Of a stretch of DNA of 64,000 nt, positions 25,746-33,744 are shown piece after piece; position 1 is the first letter of the stretch; each line of letters starts with the position of its first letter. The notes under the pieces are model-generated. The model was not told the DNA's origin. It did no database searches and saw only the letters and a list, made by a program, of their open reading frames with translations. The stretch is taken from NCBI GenBank assembly GCA_019750095.1, contig JAIEOW010000153.1, positions 1 through 64,000 of the forward strand, written 5' to 3'. This DNA is from Phycisphaerales bacterium (lineage in GTDB: Bacteria > Planctomycetota > Phycisphaerae > Phycisphaerales > UBA1924). A program made the position numbers and the translations under genes.

Positions 25746-26342
25746 TCAAGGCTCCGATCGATTTCCTTGTGCAGGCCGGCCCGCAGAACCCTCAGGCGCG
25801 GCATACCACGCAAGGTCTAGCGTGTACGCAGCATCTTTCGGGGTCTCCGAAGGTGCCCCGAGGATCGACAACCCCACCACGGCGGTGTCTCGATACTGAT
25901 CATGCAGCGCACGCACAAACCGCGTCGCGCCCACATACGACCCTGACCCGCCGATCTTGATCGGTACCACGACCGCATGCTTCTGCGGCTGGGCTTTCTG
26001 GTGCGTCAGCATCGTGATGCTCACGCCGCACCTGTCCGCAAGCGCCGCCAGCCCCACCAGGCGCGTGTTCACCCCCGACGCGGGTTCCAGCGTGACCGCA
26101 TCGTTCAGTTGTTCCTGCAACGCACCAAGCGCGGAGCGCTCAACACGCAGCGTTGCTTCCTCTGACCGCACGCGACTCTCAAGCTCAACCAGCCCAGTCT
26201 GCTGCGGAGCGTCCCTCGCCGTCGCGATCATGGGCCAGACCACGGCACCCGCACACGCAAGTGTCATGGCGCACCCGATCGCCACACACGCGGCGTCGAT
26301 GCGGAGCGTCCCCGAACCCAGCATCTGCCGATAGCCCTTCAC
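25746..26342 (-). CDS. PilO-like assembly protein
   Basis: A 198-residue protein with one N-terminal helix (CVAIGCAMTLACAGAVVWPM), a coiled-coil stretch (ELESRVRSEEATLRVERSAL), then a ferredoxin-like domain with LVGLAALADRCGVSITML. This is the plan of PilO/GspM proteins that dimerise with PilN in the alignment complex. Start overlaps the stop of the PilN-like gene by 4 bases. Confidence 0.78.
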   Translation of the reverse strand: MKGYRQMLGSGTLRIDAACVAIGCAMTLACAGAVVWPMIATARDAPQQTGLVELESRVRSEEATLRVERSALGALQEQLNDAVTLEPASGVNTRLVGLAALADRCGVSITMLTHQKAQPQKHAVVVPIKIGGSGSYVGATRFVRALHDQYRDTAVVGLSILGAPSETPKDAAYTLDLAWYAAPEGSAGRPAQGNRSEP

Positions 26343-27013
26343 TTGCGGTCTCCTGTCTGCGTTGATGTCTCCGCCATCGCGCCGCTGAGCACGATGTCGA
26401 GCTCGAAGCGGGTTGCCGACAGATCACCCATCTTCTCGGCTCTTGTGTCACGCACCGTGGCGCCGTCAAACACGCCAAGCTGCTCCAGCCGAAGCACATA
26501 CCGATACACCCGAGCCGGAGTCGGAGAGAAACCAACCACCCGCACCGAGTACTTCTCAACCGTCGGCTTGCGTGCGGGAGTGCGGGGTGTGTCCGAGCCC
26601 GCGGGCCGAGCCGCCGGCTCTTGCTTGACCGGCAAGATCTCCACGCTCTGCAGCACCGCATCGATCTCGCCGTGCGTGCCCTCCACGCGCGATCTCGTCA
26701 GCAGTTCCAGCACGACCGACCAATCCGGATGGTGCCCCACCGCCTTTGAGGTCTCCAGCCTGCTCCGTGCTTCAGCGAGCATCGCCCGAACCTGCTCTCG
26801 GCCGCGAGCTGCGTTCTCCATGCGCCGTTCTGCGCGTGCGATGCCCGTGTGATCGACCGCAGTCGCCTCGGTGCGCGTGGGCAGTTGTCCGATCAGCGCG
26901 ACTCCCGCGGCCAGCACCGCATACGCGCGCAGCCCGCGCGCCCAGGCCGAGCGCCTCCGCGCCGCGGCCTGTTTCTGGCGAGTCTGCTGCGGAATCAGGT
27001 TCACACTCGTCAT
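26339..27013 (-). CDS. PilN-like assembly protein
   Basis: The protein opens with MTSVNLIPQQTRQKQAAARR. The short cytosolic VNLIP motif is what PilN uses to bind PilM. A membrane helix and a coiled coil follow, then a periplasmic domain with VEKYSVRVVGFSPTPARVYR. Length is 224 residues. Overlaps of 4 bases with both pilM and the PilO-like gene argue for coupled synthesis of a PilM-N-O complex. Confidence 0.82.
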   Translation of the reverse strand: MTSVNLIPQQTRQKQAAARRRSAWARGLRAYAVLAAGVALIGQLPTRTEATAVDHTGIARAERRMENAARGREQVRAMLAEARSRLETSKAVGHHPDWSVVLELLTRSRVEGTHGEIDAVLQSVEILPVKQEPAARPAGSDTPRTPARKPTVEKYSVRVVGFSPTPARVYRYVLRLEQLGVFDGATVRDTRAEKMGDLSATRFELDIVLSGAMAETSTQTGDRK

Positions 27014-28101
27014 GAGTGACCCCCCGATCCGCTGTGAAGCGCAAGCCCGAGCGCAAGCATCCCCTCCGGACCCAGCGCACGCGGCGCGACCTGCTCATCG
27101 GCCGCGCACACCTCCACCAGCCCGGGCACGCGGCATTCCACATCAAGCTGTTCGCTCACGCGCTCAGCCAGCCCCGGCATCGCCGCCGCTCCGCCGGTCA
27201 AGAGCACCCGCGGCATCGGCGCGTCAAAGCGACGCATCGCATACGACATCGACAAACGCAGTTCGCCGATCAACGCGTCTGCAAACCCCGACGCGGCGGC
27301 ACGCACGTCGGCACGCACACCCTCATCATCCGTGGTGCGACGCGCCGGATGGGCCTCCTGCCCCGTGTTCACGCCCCGGCACCCGACCGAGGTCAGCAGC
27401 ACCTCCGCGTCACCTCGATCGATCCCAAGCCGCTTCGCAAGCCCGTCGATCAGCCTCCCCACACCGCACTCGCCCAGCACACGCTCATACACCACCATCC
27501 GCCCAAGCAGCATCACCACCATCGCGCCGGAGTGCCCGATGTCGACAACACCAGACAGCTCTCCTCCCGAGCCCGACATCGGCGCCACCGCCGCGGCAAG
27601 TGCCGTGGCTGGCGCATCAATCGCCAGCACGTCCATCTGCGCAGCCTCCATCGTGTCCAGCAACGCAAACGCGTCTTCGTGTCGACAGCCCACCGCCATC
27701 GCGTGCGTGCCCTCCGCAGCACGCGCCCCACCAGGAAGCACCCACCACGAAACCTCGATCGCCCCGGGGTCGCTCTTGGTCGCGCGTGCAAGCTCCTGCC
27801 GAGCGATCTGATCCAGCGGCGCACCGCTCGACACCGGTGGCAGTTCCATCACGCCAGAAAGCAGCTTGCCCGGCGGCATGCACATCACCACCCGTTGACC
27901 CTCAAAGCCCTGCCGCCGCAGCACGCCCGCCAGCCGCGCCGCGTCCGCTGGGCCGAACTCCTCACACGCCCGAATCCGCTGAATGCTCGTCGAGTGGACG
28001 AGTTCCGGGCCTGTCGGTGCATGCCGCACCTGCACGGCCTTGATCCGCGTCGAACCCACGTCCAGACCGATCGGGCCCATCGTCACGCGTCCGAGATTCA
28101 T
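27010..28101 (-). CDS. pilM: PilM-like actin-fold ATPase
   Basis: A 363-residue actin-like cytosolic protein. It has the phosphate-1 motif IGLDVGSTRIKAVQV, a second nucleotide loop VVDIGHSGAMVVML and the adenosine motif RVLLTGGAAAMPGL, in the order seen in PilM/FtsA. It would sit on the cytosolic face and contact the PilN N terminus. It overlaps the GspF gene upstream and the PilN-like gene downstream by 4 bases each. Confidence 0.88.
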   Translation of the reverse strand: MNLGRVTMGPIGLDVGSTRIKAVQVRHAPTGPELVHSTSIQRIRACEEFGPADAARLAGVLRRQGFEGQRVVMCMPPGKLLSGVMELPPVSSGAPLDQIARQELARATKSDPGAIEVSWWVLPGGARAAEGTHAMAVGCRHEDAFALLDTMEAAQMDVLAIDAPATALAAAVAPMSGSGGELSGVVDIGHSGAMVVMLLGRMVVYERVLGECGVGRLIDGLAKRLGIDRGDAEVLLTSVGCRGVNTGQEAHPARRTTDDEGVRADVRAAASGFADALIGELRLSMSYAMRRFDAPMPRVLLTGGAAAMPGLAERVSEQLDVECRVPGLVEVCAADEQVAPRALGPEGMLALGLALHSGSGGHS

Positions 28102-29339
28102 CCCGCACCCCCGCCCGTCGCCGACGCAAGATCAAACAGCGGCAGGAACATGCTCACCGCCACAAACCCGATCAACACACCCAGCACGATCAGGATCAGC
28201 GGCTCGATCACCGACGACAGCGACTTCAGCACCACCTCGTTGTCCTCATCCAGAAAGTCCGCAACGCTCGTCAGCACCGGCCCAAGTGCACCAGATCGCT
28301 CGCCCGAACGCACCGCTTCAACAATGTTCCGATCGATCAACGGCGTGTTCTCCAGCGCGACCGACACGCTCTCCCCTTTGGTCACCCGATTCTCCACGCG
28401 ATCCAGAAGCATGCTGTACGAGCGACTCCCCGCCGCCTCGCGCGTCAGCCGAAGCGCATCCAGCAAAGGCACCCGTGCCTCCACAAGCACCCCAAGCACC
28501 CGCAGCACCCGCGCCGTGCAGAAAGACCGCACCAGCTTGCCAAAGTGCGGCAGCCGCAGCATCATCAATGCAATCGTCTCTCGCCCGCGCTCGCTCCCAA
28601 GCCACATCTTCAGCCCGACGCCCAGCGCTATCGCCACGCCCAGCGCGGCATACCAGCGTTCGCGCAGCAGATGACTCAGATCCATCAGCACCTTCGTCGT
28701 CGGTGGCAGCGGCGAGCCCAGATTCTCGAACAACCCCTCAAACCGCGGCAATACAAACAGCAGCATCGTCACCAGCACCACGCTCGCCACACTGATGAGC
28801 AGCGTCGGATACACCATGGCTCCCAGCACCATCGCCCGCGTCCGCGTCTGCTGACGCGTCAGCGCCGAAAGTCGCTTCAGCATCGCCTCAAGCTGCCCGC
28901 CGCTCTCACCCGCCGCGATCAGGCTCCGTGCCACCGCATCAAAGTACGCCGGGTGATGCTCCAGCGCGCTCGACAGCGATGTGCCCTGTTCAAGCCGCTG
29001 GCGAATGTCCGCGAGAGCGTTCTTCCACACCCCCGCCGGCACCTGCTGCTCCAGCGAGCTGATCGCGTCCACCATCGGTGTGCCCGTCGAAACCAGAATC
29101 GAAAGCTGCCGCACGAAGCCCGACATGTCCTTCAGCCGACGCGTCCGGCCACCGGCCCGACGAGCACGCACGCGCGCCGAGCCCGGCGCACGCGTCAGCT
29201 CGGCCGCCGACTCGCGAATCTCCGAGACAAACAGCCCTTGGCGACGGAGAATCTCCGTCGCCACCGTCGTGCTCTCGGCGTCGATCGCGTCGCTCACCAT
29301 CGACCCGTTGCGGTCATACGCGCGATAGGAGAGCTTCAT
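28098..29339 (-). CDS. gspF: Type II secretion / type IV pilus inner-membrane platform protein GspF
   Basis: A 413-residue GspF/PilC protein. It begins MKLSYRAYDRNG and carries two repeats of the T2SSF domain (FVRQLSILVSTGTPMVDAIS and FCTARVLRVLGVLVEARVPL), with three membrane helices, the last near LIVLGVLIGFVAVSMFLPLF. This is the platform that the GspE ATPase works on. ATG 29339 overlaps the gspE stop by 4 bases. Confidence 0.95.
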   Translation of the reverse strand: MKLSYRAYDRNGSMVSDAIDAESTTVATEILRRQGLFVSEIRESAAELTRAPGSARVRARRAGGRTRRLKDMSGFVRQLSILVSTGTPMVDAISSLEQQVPAGVWKNALADIRQRLEQGTSLSSALEHHPAYFDAVARSLIAAGESGGQLEAMLKRLSALTRQQTRTRAMVLGAMVYPTLLISVASVVLVTMLLFVLPRFEGLFENLGSPLPPTTKVLMDLSHLLRERWYAALGVAIALGVGLKMWLGSERGRETIALMMLRLPHFGKLVRSFCTARVLRVLGVLVEARVPLLDALRLTREAAGSRSYSMLLDRVENRVTKGESVSVALENTPLIDRNIVEAVRSGERSGALGPVLTSVADFLDEDNEVVLKSLSSVIEPLILIVLGVLIGFVAVSMFLPLFDLASATGGGAG

Positions 29340-31165
29340 GCCGCCTCCTTCCGCGCGCCGCTCTGCGCACCCTCATCCGCCTCGCTGTCGTTCTGCGTCA
29401 CGCGCAGCACCTCCTCCAGCGAGGTCTTCCCTTCAAGGGCCAGCAGCACGCCCTCCTGCCTCAGTGTCAACGCGCCGCTCCGCCCAAGTTGCTCTCGCAG
29501 CTCGTGCGTCGCCGACCCGTGGTGGATCATCCGCCGAAGCTGCGGCGTGATCTCCATCACCTCATACACCCCGCATCGACCCCTGAACCCGGAGTCATGG
29601 CACTGCCGACATCCCGCACCCTTGCGGAACGGCCGCCCCGCGTGCTCGGCCAGCCCCGCATCCTCCAGCACCTGCTCGGTCGGAAAATACTTCGTTGCGC
29701 AGCTCGTGCAGATCGTCCGCGCCAGCCGCTGCGCCACCGCGCCGTTGATCGCGCTCGAAAGCAGATACGGCTCGATCCCCATGTCATTCAGCCGAGCCAC
29801 CGATCCCGGTGCGTCATTCGTGTGCAGCGTCGCCAGCACCAGGTGCCCCGTGAGCGCGGCCTGCACCGCCACTCGCGCCGTCTCCTGGTCGCGAATCTCG
29901 CCGACCATGATGATGTCCGGGTCCTGCCGCAGGATCTCGCGCAGCGCGCGAGCGAACGAAAGCCCGATCTGCTCGCTCACCTGGATCTGATTCACCAGAT
30001 CCATCTGATACTCAACCGGATCTTCAACCGTCACGATGTTCGATTCCGACGAGCGCAAGAGATCCAGCGCCGAGTACAGCGTCGTCGTCTTGCCCGATCC
30101 CGTCGGGCCCGTCACCAGCGCCAGCCCGTGCTCACACTCCAGAATTCGCTTGAACGCCTGCATGGCTTCGATGCGGAAGCCCAGGTCCTCCAGCCGCACA
30201 CGAAGATTACGCTTATCAAGAATGCGCACCACGATCTTCTCGCCCAGAAGCGTCGGCATGCTCGACACACGCAGATCCACCTCCGAACCGTCGGCCACGA
30301 TCCGCACACGCCCGCCCTGCGGCAGGCGCTTCTCCGCGATATCCATCTTCCCGATCACCTTGATGCGCGACACGATCGCCGCGTGCATCCCCGGCGGCGG
30401 CCGCATCAGATCACGCAGCACCCCGTCCTTGCGAAACCGCACCCGCGTCCCCTTCTTGTCCGGCTCAATGTGAATATCGCTCGCCTTCTCCTTCACCGCC
30501 GTCAGCAGAGCCACGTTCACCAGATTGATGATCGGGCTCCCCGCGACCATCTTGTCGATGTCCGCCGCCGGCCCTTCATCCACGCTCTCGCGCTCGACAA
30601 CCTCCACGTCCTGCTCGGCAAGCTGCGTCAGAAACGCGTCGATGTCCACGTTCTCGCCCGAGTACTTCTTGATGTACTCAACGATGTTGCTCTCGATCGC
30701 CAGAACCGGCCGAACCTTCAGCCCCGTGATCTGACGCACCCGATCGATTGTCGGCAAACTCTGCGGCTCGGCCATCGCCACCGTCAGCGCATCGTGCACC
30801 TTGAACAGCGGAATCACCTTCAGCCGAATCGCCTCATCCGGGCCGATCAGCTTCAGGAGCGCCGGGTCCACCAGCCCGTGCCGCAGAATGCACCCCGGCA
30901 CCCCGAGCGTCTGCGCCAGCGCCCGCACCAGCGTCGCCGACGAGATCACTCCTTGTTCAACCAGCATCTCTCCAAGCATCCGCCCGGCCGTCCGCTGCTC
31001 TTTCAGTGCCTTGTCAAGCTGCTCTCGCGTGATCGCGCCCTGCGCCACCAGCGCATCGCCCACCCGCACCCGCTTGCCCCCACCGGTGCCGCGCGCCATC
31101 CCCTGACCCGGCGGCACGCCGTCGGGCTTCTTGTCCTGGGGGTTGTGAGACTCCGCTCCGCTCAC
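29336..31165 (-). CDS. gspE: Type II secretion / type IV pilus assembly ATPase GspE
   Basis: A 609-residue GspE/PilB ATPase. The N-terminal MshEN-like domains (RVGDALVAQGAITREQLD and GEMLVEQGVIS) precede the catalytic core with Walker A GPTGSGKTTTLYSAL, the Asp and His boxes (VEDPVEYQMDLVNQIQV and LATLHTNDAPGS) and a four-Cys zinc knuckle (CTSC and CRQC). MshEN domains often bind cyclic di-GMP, which fits the HD-GYP gene nearby. GTG 31165 is chosen: it overlaps the STAS stop (GTGA) and has GGAG about 8 bases upstream. Confidence 0.95.
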   Translation of the reverse strand: MSGAESHNPQDKKPDGVPPGQGMARGTGGGKRVRVGDALVAQGAITREQLDKALKEQRTAGRMLGEMLVEQGVISSATLVRALAQTLGVPGCILRHGLVDPALLKLIGPDEAIRLKVIPLFKVHDALTVAMAEPQSLPTIDRVRQITGLKVRPVLAIESNIVEYIKKYSGENVDIDAFLTQLAEQDVEVVERESVDEGPAADIDKMVAGSPIINLVNVALLTAVKEKASDIHIEPDKKGTRVRFRKDGVLRDLMRPPPGMHAAIVSRIKVIGKMDIAEKRLPQGGRVRIVADGSEVDLRVSSMPTLLGEKIVVRILDKRNLRVRLEDLGFRIEAMQAFKRILECEHGLALVTGPTGSGKTTTLYSALDLLRSSESNIVTVEDPVEYQMDLVNQIQVSEQIGLSFARALREILRQDPDIIMVGEIRDQETARVAVQAALTGHLVLATLHTNDAPGSVARLNDMGIEPYLLSSAINGAVAQRLARTICTSCATKYFPTEQVLEDAGLAEHAGRPFRKGAGCRQCHDSGFRGRCGVYEVMEITPQLRRMIHHGSATHELREQLGRSGALTLRQEGVLLALEGKTSLEEVLRVTQNDSEADEGAQSGARKEAA

Positions 31166-31497
31166 AAAAAGCTCCGCACTCCCGACCCAACGTCCTGATA
31201 CTGCTCGAACAACTCTGAAAGTCCCGTCAGATCCAGCACCTCGCGCAGCGTCTCGTTCGCCCCGCACACACGCAGCGACTGCCCGCTCTTTGACAGCCCA
31301 TCCGTCGCTTCCTTCAGCACCTCAAGCCCGCGGCTATCCACAAACGCAAGCTCCGTCGCATCCAGCACCAGCCGCCCAAGACTCCGATCCAGCGCCTCAG
31401 ACAGCTTCAGCTTGAAGCTCTCCGCATCGGCCCCGAGGAGCGGCCCGATCGGCTTCACCACCGTCACCGCTCCTTGTCGCTGTTCCAGAATCTCCAT
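31162..31497 (-). CDS. STAS-domain protein (anti-sigma factor antagonist type)
   Basis: A 111-residue single STAS domain. The phosphorylatable Ser of anti-anti-sigma factors is Ser55 in AFVDSRGLEVL. Such proteins switch partners depending on phosphorylation by a kinase/anti-sigma factor. No anti-sigma kinase of the RsbW type is nearby; the only adjacent kinase is a histidine kinase. ATG 31497 has GGAG 5 bases upstream; GTG 31503 is less likely. It is coupled to gspE by a GTGA overlap, suggesting a regulatory role for the secretion/pilus machine. Confidence 0.88.
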   Translation of the reverse strand: MEILEQRQGAVTVVKPIGPLLGADAESFKLKLSEALDRSLGRLVLDATELAFVDSRGLEVLKEATDGLSKSGQSLRVCGANETLREVLDLTGLSELFEQYQDVGSGVRSFL

Positions 31498-31555
31498 ACA
31501 CACTCCACAGAGTCGTCGTGTTCTCCACCCACTCCGCCACGCGTCGCTTCCACAC

Positions 31556-33424
31556 CTACGCGGCCTTTGCCGGCAGCGTCATCGTGAACGTGCTCCCCTT
31601 ATCTAGAGCCGACTCCACCGTGATGTCTCCCCCATGCAGCCGCACAACCTCGCGAGCGATCGATAGCCCAAGCCCTGTCCCCGTCACATTCTCGATCCGC
31701 CGGTCCTTGGCCCTGTAAAACCGCTCAAACACCAGCGGCTGCTCCTCTTCCTTGATCCCGATCCCGTTGTCGATCACCGCGACGCTGAACGCGCCCGGAT
31801 CGCCCGACACCCGCACCGTCACCTCGCCACCCGCGGGTGTGTACTTGATCGCGTTCCCCAGCAGGTTCTGCATCGCCATCACGATCTTGTCGCGATCGCC
31901 CTCCAGCATCGGCCACTTCGGGGGCAGGTCAAACTTCAACCGGATGTCCTTCTGCCGCGCCTGCTCCGCAAAGTCCGCGACCAGCTCGCCAAAGATCGGC
32001 TCCAGCCGCACCTCGCCACGGTTCAGCTTCAGTGTCCCGGACTCGATCTGCGCCACGCTCAGCATGTCGCTGACCATCCGCTCCATCCGCTTCACTTCCT
32101 GGCTGATCACGTTCATCGCCGAGGTCCGCTTGTTCACGTCCTGTTCCGGATCCTCCAGCAACTCGTCCACATACAGCCGAATGTTCGTCAGCGGCGTGCG
32201 CAGCTCGTGCGTCGCGCTCGCCACGAACCCATGCCGCGATTCCTCCGCCACACGCTGCTGCGTCACATCCTCGATCACGACCAGTGCCGACGCCTGATCC
32301 TCCCGTCGCATCGGCCGCACGCTGAATCGCAGCACGCTCTTGCTCTGCTCCGCGTCTCCCTCGCGTTCCAGTTCCACCACCGTCCGCCCGCGCGTCGTGC
32401 CCGTGCCGGTCTGCCCGCCCGCGATCGATCGCATCGCATCCCGAGTCTTCGCATCGCTGACAAAGTTCTCGATGCTCTTGCACACAAGTTCCTCTCGCTT
32501 GGCACGCAGGAACACCGCCGCTGCCCCGTTGGCGTATCGCACCTTCATCTGCCCGTCGATCAGCAGCAGCCCCTGCCACATCGCGTCGCACACACCGCCC
32601 AGATCTCCATCCCGCCCCCGCCGACCGGCAATCTGCTGCTCCACCCGATCTAGCGTCGAGAGTTCCTGCAGCTTCGCCCGCTCTCGCACAAGCGCGTTGA
32701 ATGCCCGCACCTCAATCCCGAGGTCCTCGCTGATGGTCAGCGCACCCGGATCGCGCTCCCCCGCATCCGCCTGCGAGAGCACCTCGCTGATCGCCCCCAG
32801 CCCGCGCAGCCGACGACGCACCGATCGATAGAACGCCATCAGTGCCACCAGCGCCGTCGCGCCGATCGCCCCGATCCCCACCTGCATCCGCCAATCCGCA
32901 AGCATCGTGATCGACGCGTTGTCTTCAAGCTCCAGCACAAGTGCCCCACGACCCGGCACCATCATCGGGGCCATCACCCTCAGCCGCGCGTCGGCCGTCT
33001 GGCTCAGCGTGACCTCGTCCACCCCCGCCGACCCAGTCCACGTGCCCGGCAGCGGCTCATACGCGTTCAAATCCGCCGGGCTCGCCTCCGCCACCACCAT
33101 CGACTGTGGCTCCGGCAGCTTGATCCGCACGCTGCGAAGCCCCTGCGCCGCCGTCGTTCCCGCAACCAGTGTCCGCAGCGTCCCAAGTTCGTTATCTGAG
33201 ATCAGCTTTTCCGCGCTCGCCGACAGCAGCATCGCCGTCGCTCGCATGGTCTGCTCACGCCCCTCGCGCCGCGTCTCGGCGTTCGTGTGCAAAGTCCACA
33301 CCCCCGCTCCGCCCACGCCCGCAAGCAACACCAGCGCAGCCCCAAGCCCAGCCCCGGCAACCAGGGTTTCTCCCCGGCCGAGCACGCTCGGCTTCCTTCC
33401 ATTCTGCGGCTTTTCCGTGCTCAC
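31556..33424 (-). CDS. Membrane-bound sensor histidine kinase
   Basis: A 622-residue kinase with two membrane helices (about residues 16-38 and 155-175) enclosing a sensor region, then a HAMP-like linker, a PAS domain (MWQGLLLIDGQMKVRYANGA), and HisKA/HATPase. The H box is ATHELRTPLTN, the N box NLLGNAIKYTP, with DNGIGI, FERFYRAKDR and GTGLGLSIA. GTG 33424 is preferred for its GGAGGT 9 bases upstream; ATG 33469 is the alternative. It leads the long operon and stops 58 bases before the STAS gene. Its partner regulator is not adjacent. Confidence 0.92.
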   Translation of the reverse strand: MSTEKPQNGRKPSVLGRGETLVAGAGLGAALVLLAGVGGAGVWTLHTNAETRREGREQTMRATAMLLSASAEKLISDNELGTLRTLVAGTTAAQGLRSVRIKLPEPQSMVVAEASPADLNAYEPLPGTWTGSAGVDEVTLSQTADARLRVMAPMMVPGRGALVLELEDNASITMLADWRMQVGIGAIGATALVALMAFYRSVRRRLRGLGAISEVLSQADAGERDPGALTISEDLGIEVRAFNALVRERAKLQELSTLDRVEQQIAGRRGRDGDLGGVCDAMWQGLLLIDGQMKVRYANGAAAVFLRAKREELVCKSIENFVSDAKTRDAMRSIAGGQTGTGTTRGRTVVELEREGDAEQSKSVLRFSVRPMRREDQASALVVIEDVTQQRVAEESRHGFVASATHELRTPLTNIRLYVDELLEDPEQDVNKRTSAMNVISQEVKRMERMVSDMLSVAQIESGTLKLNRGEVRLEPIFGELVADFAEQARQKDIRLKFDLPPKWPMLEGDRDKIVMAMQNLLGNAIKYTPAGGEVTVRVSGDPGAFSVAVIDNGIGIKEEEQPLVFERFYRAKDRRIENVTGTGLGLSIAREVVRLHGGDITVESALDKGSTFTMTLPAKAA

Positions 33425-33744
33425 GGCGCGTGTACCTCCGAGCCAGTTCGTACTGATGAGACAACGCATCGCTATCGACCCATCTTCACACCCCCCGAAG
33501 TCCGCAAACCCTGAATCTCTCAACTCAGCTTCGCGCTCTCTGGTTATGCAACCCCACCTCTGTTCCACACGCATCTCTTTGGTCCGGTAAACGCCTATGG
33601 TCTCCGAGACCAACGCACCGCTCGCGCGCCCAGCGCAGCTTCCAAGAGTGTGCTCGAAACGCGCCCGAACCCCTGGCGCATGCAACTGAGAATCTGGGCT
33701 ATTTACGCATACCGTTCCCCTGATCTTGGGAGGATCACTCACTC
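33425..33744. other. Divergent intergenic region between histidine kinase and surface protein
   Basis: No convincing gene. The region should hold the promoter of the 21-33 kb operon on the minus strand and that of the surface protein on the plus strand. GGGAGG near 33728 serves the plus-strand gene. I cannot assign promoter boxes with confidence. Confidence 0.5.

Noticed and set aside
29078-31198. About 700-codon plus-strand frame opposite gspE/gspF
   Set aside because: Arg/His/Pro-rich antisense frame; the minus strand codes for clear GspE and GspF.
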